Assembly: GCF_000316575.1 (NCBI RefSeq)
Contig: NC_019682.1
Span: 2,354,001 to 2,418,000, forward strand
Reading direction: 5' to 3'
Source: Calothrix sp. PCC 7507
GTDB taxonomy: Bacteria; Cyanobacteriota; Cyanobacteriia; Cyanobacteriales; Nostocaceae
Length of the DNA: 64,000 nucleotides
Numbering within the stretch: the stretch's first letter is position 1; the number at the start of each line of letters is the position of its first letter. This document shows positions 16,736-25,821 of this stretch, one piece after another. The position numbers and the translations under genes are program-made. Below the pieces are notes generated by a model, which did not search any database, was not told the origin of the DNA, and was given only the letters and a program-made list of their open reading frames with translations.

Positions 16736-16770
16736 AACTTGCTCAAAATAAATCAAGTTTTGAGCAAGTT
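16736..16770 (+). terminator. Hairpin closing the precursor cluster
   Basis: AACTTGCTCAAAA (16736-16748) pairs perfectly with TTTTGAGCAAGTT (16758-16770), 13 bp. It lies between the last precursor and a convergent minus-strand gene and could serve both strands. The inner stem is the same as that at 15431-15459. Confidence 0.65.
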
Positions 16771-16791
16771 TAACATTCTCCTAAAAGTAAA

Positions 16792-17712
16792 TTATGCCTC
16801 TAGCTGTATAGATTTTAATACTGCCGATCGCTCCCATATCCAGTCCTGTAAAATCGGATTAACTAACTCAGGAGCTTCATCTTGTGGACAATGTCCCACT
16901 CCTTCTAAGGGGATAAACTTTTGCACTTGCGGGTAATTCGCAAACTCTCTCCCCAAATCCACTGGTTCCCAAGGGTCAGCTGTACCCCATAAAATAATTG
17001 CTGGACAAGGTAGCAAAGGTAAAAGGTCTTCAGGTAGAGGCCCTGTTGAATAAGCGGTGAACGCCAAGAACACTGCAGCAGCACCCGGATCACTTGCTGG
17101 TGCAGTCAGTATATCTACTAATTCGTCTGTCACCGTTGCCGAATCAGCATAGGCTTGCAGTAGAATCTTCCGCACAGTTTTTGGCTTGGCGACTTGATTG
17201 AAAAAGAACTCGCCAACTGGTTTTATAGATAATAAACGTTGTAAGAAGGGTGCGCCAAAACGACGCGACCAGGGTAAAGTTGATCTTTTGCGATCGTGTA
17301 ACAGCCTTAGAGAACAATTTAGCAAAGCAACACCCAAGGCAATATCAGGATTGCTCACTACTGCTTGCATAGCTACAATACAACCGATAGAGTTTCCCAC
17401 TAAAAAAGCTGGTTCATTCACCACTTCCCGGCAAAAATCTGCTACTTGCTGTCCCCAAGTTTCTAGTGTGTAAGCAATTTTTCCCCCTGGTTGAGGTTTA
17501 GATGAACTACCAAAACCAATTAAGTCAAGAGCGTAAACACGACAATTCTCTGCTAGCACAGGTATATTTTGCCGCCAGTGCCACCACGAAGCTCCAAAAC
17601 CATGTACGAGGACAACAGCTGGCCCAGTGGTTCCTTGGGTCTGATAGCTGATGGGAAATCCTTGCCAAATCCAAGTTTTGGGTGAGGTAAATGTGTTTGT
17701 AGAAGTTGTCAT
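16792..17712 (-). CDS. Alpha/beta fold hydrolase
   Basis: A 306-residue hydrolase. It has the oxyanion HGFGASWWHW segment near residues 37-46, the nucleophile elbow LVGNSIGC with Ser108, the acid region WGTADPWEP, and the catalytic His in GVGHCPQDEAPE. It resembles the pheophytinase/MenH-like group common in cyanobacteria, some of which act on chlorophyll derivatives; the substrate is not determined. The ATG at 17712 is preferred over an in-frame TTG six bases upstream. It converges on the peptide cluster and is probably not part of it. Confidence 0.88.
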   Translation of the reverse strand: MTTSTNTFTSPKTWIWQGFPISYQTQGTTGPAVVLVHGFGASWWHWRQNIPVLAENCRVYALDLIGFGSSSKPQPGGKIAYTLETWGQQVADFCREVVNEPAFLVGNSIGCIVAMQAVVSNPDIALGVALLNCSLRLLHDRKRSTLPWSRRFGAPFLQRLLSIKPVGEFFFNQVAKPKTVRKILLQAYADSATVTDELVDILTAPASDPGAAAVFLAFTAYSTGPLPEDLLPLLPCPAIILWGTADPWEPVDLGREFANYPQVQKFIPLEGVGHCPQDEAPELVNPILQDWIWERSAVLKSIQLEA

Positions 17713-18157
17713 GATCAATTAAAGCGATGGATACAAGGTTCAGACATGGATTTTTTCTCACCGGAGGCTGCGTTATTTTGTTTGTTATTCAAATAAATAG
17801 TTTAGTAACTAATCCCCAGTCCCTAATCCCCAGTGCCTCTTACATCAGTAATGTTACTTATATTAATTATAATTTACATTTCGTAATTTTCAGTTTTTTC
17901 TCCCAAGCAAGATTACTGAAACTACTGCAATACTTTTACTATTTGTGGTAGCTAGTTTGTGAAAATTACAAGCTTATGGGATGTAATGTGATGAAATTAG
18001 CACCAGTGTTAGATTCAGTAGTTTTACAATTTACGACAAGCGAATTGGTCTATAAAATTGTGGGATATTAAGCATCTGCTAAGGAGTAGTTTGAACTGGA
18101 AAGTGACGCTGAATTTAACAAGATTTTTTTGTTCCTACTTCCTTCGAGTTCAAGAAG
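17713..18157. other. Spacer between divergent genes
   Basis: No gene is supported. It is AT-rich with a short CCCCAGTCCCTAATCCCCAG stretch. Promoters for both flanking genes are presumably here, but none can be picked with confidence. Confidence 0.5.
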
Positions 18158-18712
18158 ATGACCATACTAGAAGCAATTGATACTCCTATTGGCAGCTATG
18201 CACCAGACTTTGAACTGCCAGGAATTGACGATCAAGTACACCATCTCAGCCGTTACCTAAATAAATTTCGTGCAGTTGGTGTCGTTTCTATGTGCAACCA
18301 CTGTCCTTATGTAGAGTTGTATCTAGACAGACTAAAAAATATTCAGGCAGAATTTATTCAAAGCGGTTTTACGATAATTGGACTTAATGCCAGTGAAGCT
18401 ACTGGAGATGCTAGATTAAGCTTGGCAAACTTGAAAGCTTTTTCTCAACGTCACAATTTGAATTTTCCTTATCTGTGGGACCCAACTCAAGATGTGACCC
18501 GGAGTTTTGGTGCTAGGAAAACACCAATGGCTTTCTTAATAGATGGAAACGGTATAGTTCGCTATAAAGGTCAGATTGACGATCGCCCCCACAACCCATT
18601 AGCTGTGGGAGAGGACTATCTCAGAAATGCGATCGCCTCTCTGTTTAAAGATGAAGAAATTCGTCAGCCGGAAACTCCAATAGTCGGTACTTCATTGATC
18701 TGGCGTGACTAG
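18158..18712 (+). CDS. Thioredoxin-fold (AhpC/TSA-like) protein
   Basis: A 184-residue soluble protein with the order of the peroxiredoxin-like thioredoxin fold. There is an N-terminal [17 protein letters not shown] lead-in, a CNHCPY motif at the active-site position (after GVVSM), the cis-Pro region KTPMAFLID, and [13 protein letters not shown]. The CxxC with His between suggests thiol-disulfide exchange rather than a peroxidatic Cys. The partner is unknown. It lies 71 bp upstream of pyrH on the same strand and may be co-transcribed with it. Confidence 0.87.
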   Translation: MTILEAIDTPIGSYAPDFELPGIDDQVHHLSRYLNKFRAVGVVSMCNHCPYVELYLDRLKNIQAEFIQSGFTIIGLNASEATGDARLSLANLKAFSQRHNLNFPYLWDPTQDVTRSFGARKTPMAFLIDGNGIVRYKGQIDDRPHNPLAVGEDYLRNAIASLFKDEEIRQPETPIVGTSLIWRD

Positions 18713-18783
18713 ACACAGATAGTCACCAGTACTGCTATCTTAAATTGGAGGCAATTGCAACTTTTTTGATAAAGCGTAACTTC

Positions 18784-19512
18784 ATGGGAACGAATTACCG
18801 ACGGGTTTTACTCAAACTGAGCGGTGAAGCCTTAATGGGCAACATGGGCTATGGCATTGATCCAGAGGTGGTAAAAGAAATAGCCGAAGAAGTAGGAGAG
18901 GTGGTAGCCACTGGCGTTCAACTCGCCATTGTCGTTGGCGGCGGCAATATTTTTCGTGGCGTCAAAGCGGCGTCGGCGGGGATGGACAGGGCAACCGCTG
19001 ACTACATCGGCATGATTGCCACGGTAATGAACGCCATGACGCTACAAGATTCGCTGGAACGAATAGGCGTACAGACGCGGATGCAGAGTGCGATCGCTAT
19101 GCAAGAATTAGCGGAACCATATATTCGTCGTCGTGCCATCCGTCACCTAGAAAAAGGACGGGTGGTAATTTTTGGTGCTGGTTCGGGAAATCCCTTCTTT
19201 ACTACTGATACCGCTGCAGCCTTAAGAGCCGCAGAAATTGATGCTGAAGTGATTTTCAAAGCCACCAAGGTAGACGGAGTTTACGATGCGGACCCCCATA
19301 TCTATCCTGACGCCAAACGTTACACTAGTCTCACTTACGCGCATGTGTTGGCTAAAGATTTACGGGTAATGGATAGCACTGCAATTGCCTTGTGTAAAGA
19401 AAATAACATTCCCATTCTTGTATTTGACTTAACGGTGCGAGGTAACATCCACCGTGCAGTCCTGGGAGAATCCATCGGTACCCTTGTGGGAGGTTCTTGT
19501 GAAATTAGCTGA
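18784..19512 (+). CDS. pyrH: UMP kinase
   Basis: A 242-residue kinase that converts UMP and ATP to UDP and ADP in pyrimidine synthesis. It starts [19 protein letters not shown], then [15 protein letters not shown], the phosphate-binding loop, [20 protein letters not shown], the UMP region, and [15 protein letters not shown]. The ATG at 18784 gives the usual length; the frame extends upstream to a TTG. It overlaps frr by 14 bp, the classic pyrH-frr pairing. Confidence 0.97.
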   Translation: MGTNYRRVLLKLSGEALMGNMGYGIDPEVVKEIAEEVGEVVATGVQLAIVVGGGNIFRGVKAASAGMDRATADYIGMIATVMNAMTLQDSLERIGVQTRMQSAIAMQELAEPYIRRRAIRHLEKGRVVIFGAGSGNPFFTTDTAAALRAAEIDAEVIFKATKVDGVYDADPHIYPDAKRYTSLTYAHVLAKDLRVMDSTAIALCKENNIPILVFDLTVRGNIHRAVLGESIGTLVGGSCEIS

Positions 19513-20047
19513 AGCTGAGAGTACAATGCAAAAAACCGTCGAGGCAACTCTACGGGCTTTTAACACAATTCGCACTGGTCGCGCTAATGCCAGTCTATTA
19601 GATAAGGTAGTGGTGGAATACTACGGTTCTCCGACTTCCCTCAAATCACTGGCTAACATTAGCACGCCAGATGCCTCGACAATTCTGATTCAGCCCTACG
19701 ATCGCAGTAGCTTAAACATAGTAGAAAAAGCGATTTCCCTATCTGACCTGGGTTTAACCCCCAGCAACGACGGTTCTGTGATTCGGCTGAACATTCCGCC
19801 CTTAACGAGCGATCGGCGCAAAGAATTCGTCAAAACGGCTGCCAAATATGCCGAAGAAGGACGTGTTGGTATCCGCAACATCCGCCGTGATGCTTTAGAC
19901 TCTATCCGCAAACAAGAAAAAAGCGCGGAAATTTCTGAAGATGAAGCGCGGGATCAGCAAGACAAACTACAAAAATTAACCAACAAATACACCACCAAAA
20001 TAGATGAATTGCTGGCGGAAAAAGAAAAAGACATCTCAACTGTCTAA
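19499..20047 (+). CDS. frr: Ribosome recycling factor
   Basis: A 182-residue factor that splits post-termination ribosomes with EF-G. It contains [41 protein letters not shown] and the C-terminal helices with [13 protein letters not shown]. The GTG at 19499 is chosen because it gives the normal length and an N-terminus ([15 protein letters not shown]) typical of cyanobacterial RRF. It lies within the end of pyrH, indicating coupled translation. A strong terminator follows. Confidence 0.96.
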   Translation: MKLAEAESTMQKTVEATLRAFNTIRTGRANASLLDKVVVEYYGSPTSLKSLANISTPDASTILIQPYDRSSLNIVEKAISLSDLGLTPSNDGSVIRLNIPPLTSDRRKEFVKTAAKYAEEGRVGIRNIRRDALDSIRKQEKSAEISEDEARDQQDKLQKLTNKYTTKIDELLAEKEKDISTV

Positions 20048-20100
20048 ATTTTCTCAGTGCCACCCACACCCACTACCCTAATCTCCGGTTGCGGTAATAT

Positions 20101-20144
20101 CAAGGCTGAAGGATCAAGTGTAAATTCTTCAGCCTTGGTTTTTT
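20101..20144 (+). terminator. Terminator of the pyrH-frr operon
   Basis: CAAGGCTGAAG (20101-20111) pairs perfectly with CTTCAGCCTTG (20127-20137), followed by GTTTTTTC. It has an 11-bp stem with a 15-base loop. Confidence 0.92.
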
Positions 20145-20172
20145 CTAAGAATGTTTCTTAAAATTAGCTATC

Positions 20173-21294
20173 ATGTATGACTGTATCATCGTCGGTGCTG
20201 GGCCAGCTGGTGGAACCGCTGCATATCATTTAGCCAAGCAGGGGCGCTCAGTATTAGTTGTAGAAAAAGAATCTTTGCCCAGATATAAACCCTGTGGTGG
20301 TGGTGTATCACCAGCGATCGCCCAATGGTTTGACTTCGACTTTAGCCCCGCAATTTCTTTGAAGGTAGACACCTTTCGCTGCACTTTGAAAATGGGTGAT
20401 GCAGTAGAAAATAAACTAGAAATTGCCGAACCCGTATGGATGGTACGACGTGAAGTATTTGACCATTTTCTAGTCCAACAAGCCCAAAAACAAGGCGCTC
20501 AACTACAAGACAACACAGAAGTCACAGGAATTGAGCTAAAAACCGATCATTGGCAAGTAAACACAGCCCACGAACAATTTACAGGCCGCTACTTAATCGC
20601 TGCTGATGGTGCCAAAGGCCCAACAGCAAAATGGCTGGGCTTCAAAGACCGCAAACGCCGCTTGGCAGGTGCTTTAGAAGCAGAAATTCCTGCCAGTGTA
20701 GAAAACTGTTCCACTTTTCACTTTGACTTCGGCACTGTCAAAAATGGCTACATCTGGAACTTTCCCAAAGCCGACGGTTATTCTGTTGGGGTTGGTACAT
20801 TCATCGGCAACGAACCCCAAGATTATAAAAAGATATTAACTGATTACGTCCATAATATTGGTTTGGATGTCAAAACTTGCAAGCAGTATGGTTATCCCAT
20901 TTGCCAGTGGGATGGCAATCAAAAATTGCATACCCAAAATGCGGTTTTGGCTGGGGAAGCAGCTTGTATAGTAGACCCTTTTACAGCAGAAGGTATTCGC
21001 CCCTCAATTTTGAGTGGTTTACTAGCAGCAAACGCCATTCATGAAGCCCTTTCTGGCGATATAAACGCTTTAGCAAAATATAGCGATGCGATTAACGAGC
21101 AATGGGGCGCTGATATGGCTTGGGCGCAAAAAATAGCTCTAGCATTCTATCGCTTTCCCAGCCTTGGCTACAGAGTCGGTGTGAAGCGCCCCCCTGGTGC
21201 CCAAGTTATGGGTAAAATTTTCTCTGGTGAACTGCGTTATGAGGATGTTGCTGCTCGCGCCCTCAAGCGTTTAATTCCTGGTTTTGGGGGTTAG
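20173..21294 (+). CDS. Geranylgeranyl reductase family flavoprotein
   Basis: A 373-residue FAD-dependent oxidoreductase. The N-terminal dinucleotide fold has IIVGAGPAGGTAAYHLAKQG (residues 5-24) and VVEKESLPRYKPCGGGV, the GGR-family signature with its Cys. A second FAD motif, GEAACIVDPFTAEGIRPSILSG, is near 262-283. Family members reduce geranylgeranyl chains for chlorophyll, tocopherol or archaeal lipids. It is shorter than typical ChlP, so a paralogous role is more likely than the main chlorophyll enzyme. It is monocistronic. Confidence 0.9.
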   Translation: MYDCIIVGAGPAGGTAAYHLAKQGRSVLVVEKESLPRYKPCGGGVSPAIAQWFDFDFSPAISLKVDTFRCTLKMGDAVENKLEIAEPVWMVRREVFDHFLVQQAQKQGAQLQDNTEVTGIELKTDHWQVNTAHEQFTGRYLIAADGAKGPTAKWLGFKDRKRRLAGALEAEIPASVENCSTFHFDFGTVKNGYIWNFPKADGYSVGVGTFIGNEPQDYKKILTDYVHNIGLDVKTCKQYGYPICQWDGNQKLHTQNAVLAGEAACIVDPFTAEGIRPSILSGLLAANAIHEALSGDINALAKYSDAINEQWGADMAWAQKIALAFYRFPSLGYRVGVKRPPGAQVMGKIFSGELRYEDVAARALKRLIPGFGG

Positions 21295-21309
21295 TACCGC
21301 AGGGCGGAA

Positions 21310-21340
21310 GTCAAAAGTCAAAAGTCAAAAGTCAAAAGTT
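21310..21340. repeat. GTCAAAA heptamer tandem repeat
   Basis: Four and a half units between two convergent genes. Confidence 0.9.
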
Positions 21341-21388
21341 AAAGCTTGTACCTGTTTGAAATGGTAGCTTTATTTCCGCCGTGCTGTA

Positions 21389-22009
21389 CTAAGCTAAAAT
21401 TTTCGACAACGAACCTTGAAAGGGCTGCAATAATATTGCCAAAACTTTCTTGACCTCTTTAATGTAGTATTCAACTGAGTCGATGCACAAAGTACTCTGT
21501 TCTAAAGTTAAAAATCTCCAAGCAGTTCCACTCGTCACGGCTCCATAGATGACTGGAATTTCATTTCCTGCTCTTTGATTAAATATTTGAGCAGCAACCA
21601 TCGTCGCAGCACATTGCCCTAGCCCCGCAATAATATTCTCATTTTTGGCTTCGATTATTGTCACCACTGGAGCGCTGATAAAGTACTGCTCACTGGATGC
21701 GCTGAGAATAAAGTCGCAAAACCCTGAGAGTCCTTGAGCAGGATTAACATTGAACTCTGTGCCAGAAAACAGGCTGATATGATAATTTAACTGTCGTCTA
21801 ACTTCAGACAGCATGGGAGCAATCAGAAATTCAGAACGGGCTTTTTCACTGTTGATAGCAGTTGCTAAACTGAGGTTTTCATCCAGTAGCCGCTTCAGCA
21901 AGTCGGATGGCTGCACTTCTTCTGTAGACTGAAACAAATTGCGTGTTTCTTCTAGATTTAAGCCCAGTGCATCTTGGGCTTTAGCGAGAGTAAATTCACT
22001 GTACGCCAT
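21389..22009 (-). CDS. Hypothetical protein with a PD-(D/E)xK nuclease-like core
   Basis: A 206-residue soluble protein. FCDFILSASS followed by VVTIIEAKNENI has the Asp...Glu-x-Lys spacing of the PD-(D/E)xK nuclease superfamily, and related cyanobacterial proteins are often annotated as restriction-like without proof. A helical N-terminal part (FTLAKAQDALGLN) precedes it. The start at 22009 is taken because residues encoded upstream lie in tandem-repeat-like spacer DNA. No methylase or partner is adjacent. Confidence 0.65.
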   Translation of the reverse strand: MAYSEFTLAKAQDALGLNLEETRNLFQSTEEVQPSDLLKRLLDENLSLATAINSEKARSEFLIAPMLSEVRRQLNYHISLFSGTEFNVNPAQGLSGFCDFILSASSEQYFISAPVVTIIEAKNENIIAGLGQCAATMVAAQIFNQRAGNEIPVIYGAVTSGTAWRFLTLEQSTLCIDSVEYYIKEVKKVLAILLQPFQGSLSKILA

Positions 22010-22147
22010 CGGCTTTTTCCTTATTGGGGAATGGGGACTGGGGATATAAGGGAGATAATAACCTTGACACTTGACACTTGCACAGACGCGATTAATCGCG
22101 TCTCTACTCTTGACCAACGCCAAATGACAAATGACCAATGACAACTA

Positions 22148-23059
22148 TTAAAAATACTCAGAAAACAGCCAAAGAATCACCCCAGTTCCTAGTATGCAAA
22201 TAATCCCGGCTAAACCAGCTAGGGGTTTTTTATGCTTACCCGTATACCATTCGGAGACTGTGCTTGTGTAAGTAATCAGTTCTGCTGTGTCTAGAGTAGC
22301 GATCGCCCATACCCATCCTGCATGTAATCCCCACGCTATCCCTAAATTACCGCGATCGGCAAACCTGGCCAACACTAGCACCATTCCCATGAGCCACAGT
22401 CCTGGTAGTTGGGGGATAGTTTCATGTTGCTCCCAAACTAAGTGTAGTAAAGCAAAAATTAAGCTAGAAATTATCGCTGCTACCCAAATTGGGTAATCCT
22501 GCTCTAATTCAGTAAATATAAAGCCCCGAAAAACTAACTCCTCTATCCCACCTACGAATAGCGCAATTAACAAAGTCGGTAGCAAAATGGATGGTACGCG
22601 CTTAAAATTACACTGCTGCCATTTACACCAACCTAAGTAGAATTGGCAGGTAAATACAGCCACTAGTCCCAGCACTCCCAAGCCAAAACCTAGTAGCAAA
22701 GAATTGACAATTGAGCTATTTTTGACAAAGCCGTAATCAGAAAAAGCCCTAAATCCTAGCCAATTAATTCCCCATAGAACCAAGGGAGCTAATAAATAAA
22801 GGGGTACCAATAAAGGAATTTTTTGCTCTGGCTGTAAAGGTTTTCCAGGTCGCCAATTAAGTATTATTGCTGATACTATTGCTACTGGCAACCAAAGAAA
22901 TACCCAGACAGTAAAAAAAGTCATCACTACAACTAATACTGGTGCATCTTTGAGAAATGCCAGTAAGGTGTCGGCTGATGACTCGAATAAGGTTATGAAA
23001 ATCGACACAAAAAACACGACCAACTTCTTGAAACAGTAGATTTCTTGGTTATTAATCAA
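22148..23059 (-). CDS. CPBP family intramembrane glutamic protease
   Basis: A 303-residue membrane protein with about eight helices. The three CPBP (Rce1/Abi) motifs are present: EELVFRG (Glu173, Glu174, Arg178), His206 in FALLHLVW, and His246 in LHAGWVW. Members cleave within membranes, for example CAAX proteins or bacteriocin-immunity targets; the substrate here is unknown. The start is a TTG, and no good ATG lies nearby, so the N-terminus is uncertain. Confidence 0.87.
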   Translation of the reverse strand: MINNQEIYCFKKLVVFFVSIFITLFESSADTLLAFLKDAPVLVVVMTFFTVWVFLWLPVAIVSAIILNWRPGKPLQPEQKIPLLVPLYLLAPLVLWGINWLGFRAFSDYGFVKNSSIVNSLLLGFGLGVLGLVAVFTCQFYLGWCKWQQCNFKRVPSILLPTLLIALFVGGIEELVFRGFIFTELEQDYPIWVAAIISSLIFALLHLVWEQHETIPQLPGLWLMGMVLVLARFADRGNLGIAWGLHAGWVWAIATLDTAELITYTSTVSEWYTGKHKKPLAGLAGIICILGTGVILWLFSEYF

Positions 23060-23208
23060 GACTCTACTAAAATTAGTGACTTATGCAAGAGGTTTAATCG
23101 TATTTTTTGCTGCAACAAGATTGTCAGAGTGTAAATGCTAGTTCGCTGCAGTGATAGGGATAAGTTATCCAGCATTCACCTTCAACTTATCCCCACCAAG
23201 AGAAAAAT

Positions 23209-23652
23209 TTATTCCTCTTCGTCTAAATCTTCTTCATCTGATTCATCTTCAGAGTCTAAATCGGGCTGGGTTAATTTTTTATCACTTTCACCGAGTTGAA
23301 TCAAGTGAATGTGCTTATATCCCAGTCTAATTTCAAATTCATCTCCAGGTTTTAAACCCATTGCTTTGGTGTATGTAGCACCAATGACAATCTGACCGTT
23401 TTGATGCACGCTAACTCTATATGTCGGTTCGCGACCGCGTCCATCTTTAGGTGCTTCGGGACTTAAGGGAATTCCTCTAGCCGATAGCAAAGCATCATAG
23501 AAGTCAGTGAGATTGACACGAACCTGGTTATTCTTAGTAACAGTGTAATAGCCGCACTGTTTGGCTCTTTCTCGACGTGGTAGGCTGGAAAGTTCTTTTA
23601 CTTTACCAAGCAGTGCTTTTCCGGTTAATGGTGCGGTTGCAGTTTCAGTCAT
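23209..23652 (-). CDS. cyAbrB family transcription regulator
   Basis: A 147-residue regulator starting MTETATAPLTGKALLGKVKE, with KQCGYYTVTKNNQVRVNLTDF and the AbrB-type DNA-binding part TYRVSVHQNGQIVIGATYTKAMGLKPGDEFEIRLG at the C-terminal half. It ends in a very acidic tail (residues about 128-147). In cyanobacteria this family (cyAbrB1/CalA and cyAbrB2) controls carbon and nitrogen genes, hydrogenase and heterocyst genes. The clade cannot be fixed by eye. The ATG at 23652 is preferred over a TTG nine bases upstream. An SdhB-like gene next door is a neighbour I recall for CalA in Nostoc. Confidence 0.9.
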   Translation of the reverse strand: MTETATAPLTGKALLGKVKELSSLPRRERAKQCGYYTVTKNNQVRVNLTDFYDALLSARGIPLSPEAPKDGRGREPTYRVSVHQNGQIVIGATYTKAMGLKPGDEFEIRLGYKHIHLIQLGESDKKLTQPDLDSEDESDEEDLDEEE

Positions 23653-24181
23653 TACGCTCAAAATTTCCTTACTTTCTCCAAACTGATAAACTATATCGTC
23701 GTCATGCCAGTATTTAGCTTTTTAGCATCTGCACAGAGCGAACTGAGACCCTAGGGTGAAGGGTAAATTCCTGCTGATAGAGAGGAATATAAAGTGCCTC
23801 TATTATGGTTACCCACAATAGATCAGAAGTCATGGTCATCACAGGCATTAAATTCGGTGGTTTTACGGCACTTTTAACCATTATTCGCCATTGGAAATGA
23901 AATTATTTTTTCTTTTGGCGCTACTGTAGCGGCGTAACTTGAAGCCACTTTTACGAAGTATGTTGTTTCCACGACTTATTGGCCGTAGAACCAAAAAATC
24001 ACAGGTTTTCCACTTTCAGTGCTTACCTTTTTTGCCCTTGAGTTGTAGGACTTACCCCACTCATCCTCTCCAGCTTTGGACAGCTTGGTATTTGAATCGG
24101 GTTCTACAGGAATACACCCTTTTATCCTCCCAGTAGAGACGTGAATTTTCTTGTCTCTACATTACGAATCAACAAAGTGCT

Positions 24182-24224
24182 AATAGCCGCGCTTGTACGG
24201 CTATTGATACTGGTTTTGTTTTTT
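24182..24224 (+). terminator. Terminator-like hairpin in the spacer
   Basis: AATAGCCG (24182-24189) pairs with CGGCTATT (24198-24205), followed by a T-rich run. No plus-strand gene precedes it, so it may end a small RNA. Confidence 0.45.
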
Positions 24225-24529
24225 CGTAATTTTATATTAAATACTAGCATGGACTAATAATAGCAAAATAGTTGTTTTATTTTGAATTAAAGTTACAGAT
24301 AAATTTTTATCTAAATCTCCTAGCTCCAGGGAGGTAAAAAACGGAAAAAGCGTTGTGAGGTTTCCGGACAAGCTATTTTTCAAGACAGCAGTAAGGATTT
24401 TTCTAAAGCTTTATTACGGTAGTGACGATGGTAGTAAGGATTTTATAAAAATTCATCTAATTCAGATAAGCAGTTTTGAGGTGTGAGTTACATCCTGGGA
24501 TTTTTACAGATTGAAAGGAGACAAAAAGT

Positions 24530-24623
24530 GAAAAGTCTTAGGTGTCCGGGTTTCCCGGCGTGAGAACTTTTCAAAAAAGCGAAAAGTTTGCTGGGGCGGA
24601 TTACCTGTAGTAGGAAACTTTTC
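24530..24623 (+). ncRNA. Candidate structured RNA (two hairpins)
   Basis: Hairpin 1 runs from GAAAAGT at 24530 to ACTTTTC at 24572, with inner CCGGG/CCCGG. Hairpin 2 runs from GAAAAGTTT at 24581 to AAACTTTTC at 24623. The shared arms could also pair across, giving two alternative folds. It is not a known family to me. It lies about 270 bp before the sdhB-like frame and may be its leader or an independent RNA. Confidence 0.35.
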
Positions 24624-24888
24624 AAGAAAGGGGTGGAGGTTTTTAGCTGTTTGTTTATAGCCGTGAGGCAAAAAGCAGTGAGTGTATTCTGTACTTCTGT
24701 CTGTGGGAAGAATAAATCTTCATGCATCTGTCTGATGCTTGATTGGGGGTACCAGATGTCATTATCAGGTTTAACATTTCTATATAATCAAAAATTCCCA
24801 TTTTGTGACCTACTGAGGTGTTTTTACTGCCAATCGCGCTGATTGCTGTGAAAATTCAGATGTAGCGATCGCCTCAGATGGATTTAAT

Positions 24889-25734
24889 TTGGCTATTTTC
24901 CCTAAGCGGGGAATGATCGCCAGTTCCTCTGGTAGTGAACTCAAGGAAAATGTTGGCAGTGAAATTGCTAGATTACAACAGATCCCGTCGCCAAAAGCTC
25001 AGGTAAATACCATTCCAGAAATCACGGTTGCACCTTTGGGGAATATGCCTGTGATTAAGGATTTAGTTGTGAATATGGACAACTTCTGGAATAATTTGGA
25101 GGCAGTTACCCCCTATGTGAGTACAGCAGCGCGACAAGTACCAGAAAGGGAATTTCTGCAAAGCCCGGAAGAGCGATCGCGTCTTGACCAAACTGGCAAC
25201 TGTATTATGTGCGGAGCTTGCTATTCTGAGTGCAATGCTCGCGAAGTTAATCCCGAATTTGTGGGGCCTCATGCTCTCGCCAAAGCTTACCGCATGGTGG
25301 CAGATTCTCGCGATCGCACAACTGAAAGTCGTTTAGAAAGTTATAACGAAGATACTAAAGGCGTTTGGGGTTGTACCCGTTGTTTGTACTGTGACTCAGT
25401 TTGTCCAATGGAAGTAGCACCATTAGAGCAAATCACCAAAATTAAACAAGAAATTCTCACACGCAAACAAGCCAGCGACAGCCGCACAATTCGCCACCGC
25501 AAAGTCTTGATAGATTTAGTCAAAGCCGGCGGCTGGATTGACGAACGACAATTTGGTTTACAAGTCGTCGGGAATTATTTTCAAGACCTTAAGGGATTGT
25601 TGAGTCTTGCACCCCTGGGTTTAAGAATGTTATGTCGCGGTAAATTCCCCCTTTCCTTTGAATCTTCCCAAGGAACCCAACAAGTGCGATCGCTCATCGA
25701 ATCTGTGCAAAAAGTCGAAGGGAATGGGGAATAG
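24889..25734 (+). CDS. sdhB: Succinate dehydrogenase iron-sulfur subunit, N-terminal domain missing
   Basis: A 281-residue frame homologous to the C-terminal two thirds of cyanobacterial SdhB, which passes electrons from succinate to quinone at the membrane. From KENVGSEIARLQQ onward it is intact, with cluster ligands CIMCGACYSEC and CTRCLYCDSVCPMEVAP for the 4Fe-4S and 3Fe-4S centres. The preceding 2Fe-2S ferredoxin domain (normally about 90 residues with a C-x4-C-x2-C pattern) is absent. The open frame reaches only to about 24818. The start could be TTG 24889 or ATG 24913. It may be a truncated gene or a variant using another 2Fe-2S partner. Confidence 0.75.
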   Translation: MAIFPKRGMIASSSGSELKENVGSEIARLQQIPSPKAQVNTIPEITVAPLGNMPVIKDLVVNMDNFWNNLEAVTPYVSTAARQVPEREFLQSPEERSRLDQTGNCIMCGACYSECNAREVNPEFVGPHALAKAYRMVADSRDRTTESRLESYNEDTKGVWGCTRCLYCDSVCPMEVAPLEQITKIKQEILTRKQASDSRTIRHRKVLIDLVKAGGWIDERQFGLQVVGNYFQDLKGLLSLAPLGLRMLCRGKFPLSFESSQGTQQVRSLIESVQKVEGNGE

Positions 25735-25815
25735 GGACTGGGGACTGGGGACTGGGGAATAAGATTTGTTCTTGACCCTTGACCCTTGCCCTTGACTCCT
25801 GACCCCTGACTCCTG
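25727..25815. repeat. GGGGACT and CCTTGAC short tandem repeats
   Basis: Several GGGACTG units follow the sdhB-like stop, then CTTGACCC and CTGACTC units. Non-coding. Confidence 0.8.
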
Positions 25816-25821
25816 AATTCC

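Larger units (their letters stand above)
23653..24888. other. 1.2-kb gene-poor spacer with hairpins
   Basis: No coding sequence is convincing. It contains a terminator-like hairpin at 24182-24224, a GTAGAGAC/GTCTCTAC hairpin near 24134-24160, and two hairpins with the same GAAAAGT/ACTTTTC base at 24530-24572 and 24581-24623. The expected N-terminal coding part of sdhB should lie at its right end but is not found in any frame. Confidence 0.55.

Noticed and set aside
16792-17712. The alpha/beta hydrolase as part of the peptide island.
   Set aside because: It is on the opposite strand, convergent across a hairpin, with a sequence typical of widespread cyanobacterial hydrolases.
23939-24136. A 65-codon plus-strand frame before the terminator-like hairpin.
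   Set aside because: Composition is not protein-like and no ribosome site is seen; it is left as spacer.
24460-24500. Possible Yfr1-like RNA because of a CTCACACCTC string on the minus strand.
   Set aside because: The match is partial and no flanking stems fit; not enough to name it.
24588-24842. An 84-codon frame that might be the missing SdhB N-terminus.
   Set aside because: It lacks the ferredoxin cysteine spacing and any SdhB-like sequence, and spans the hairpin region.
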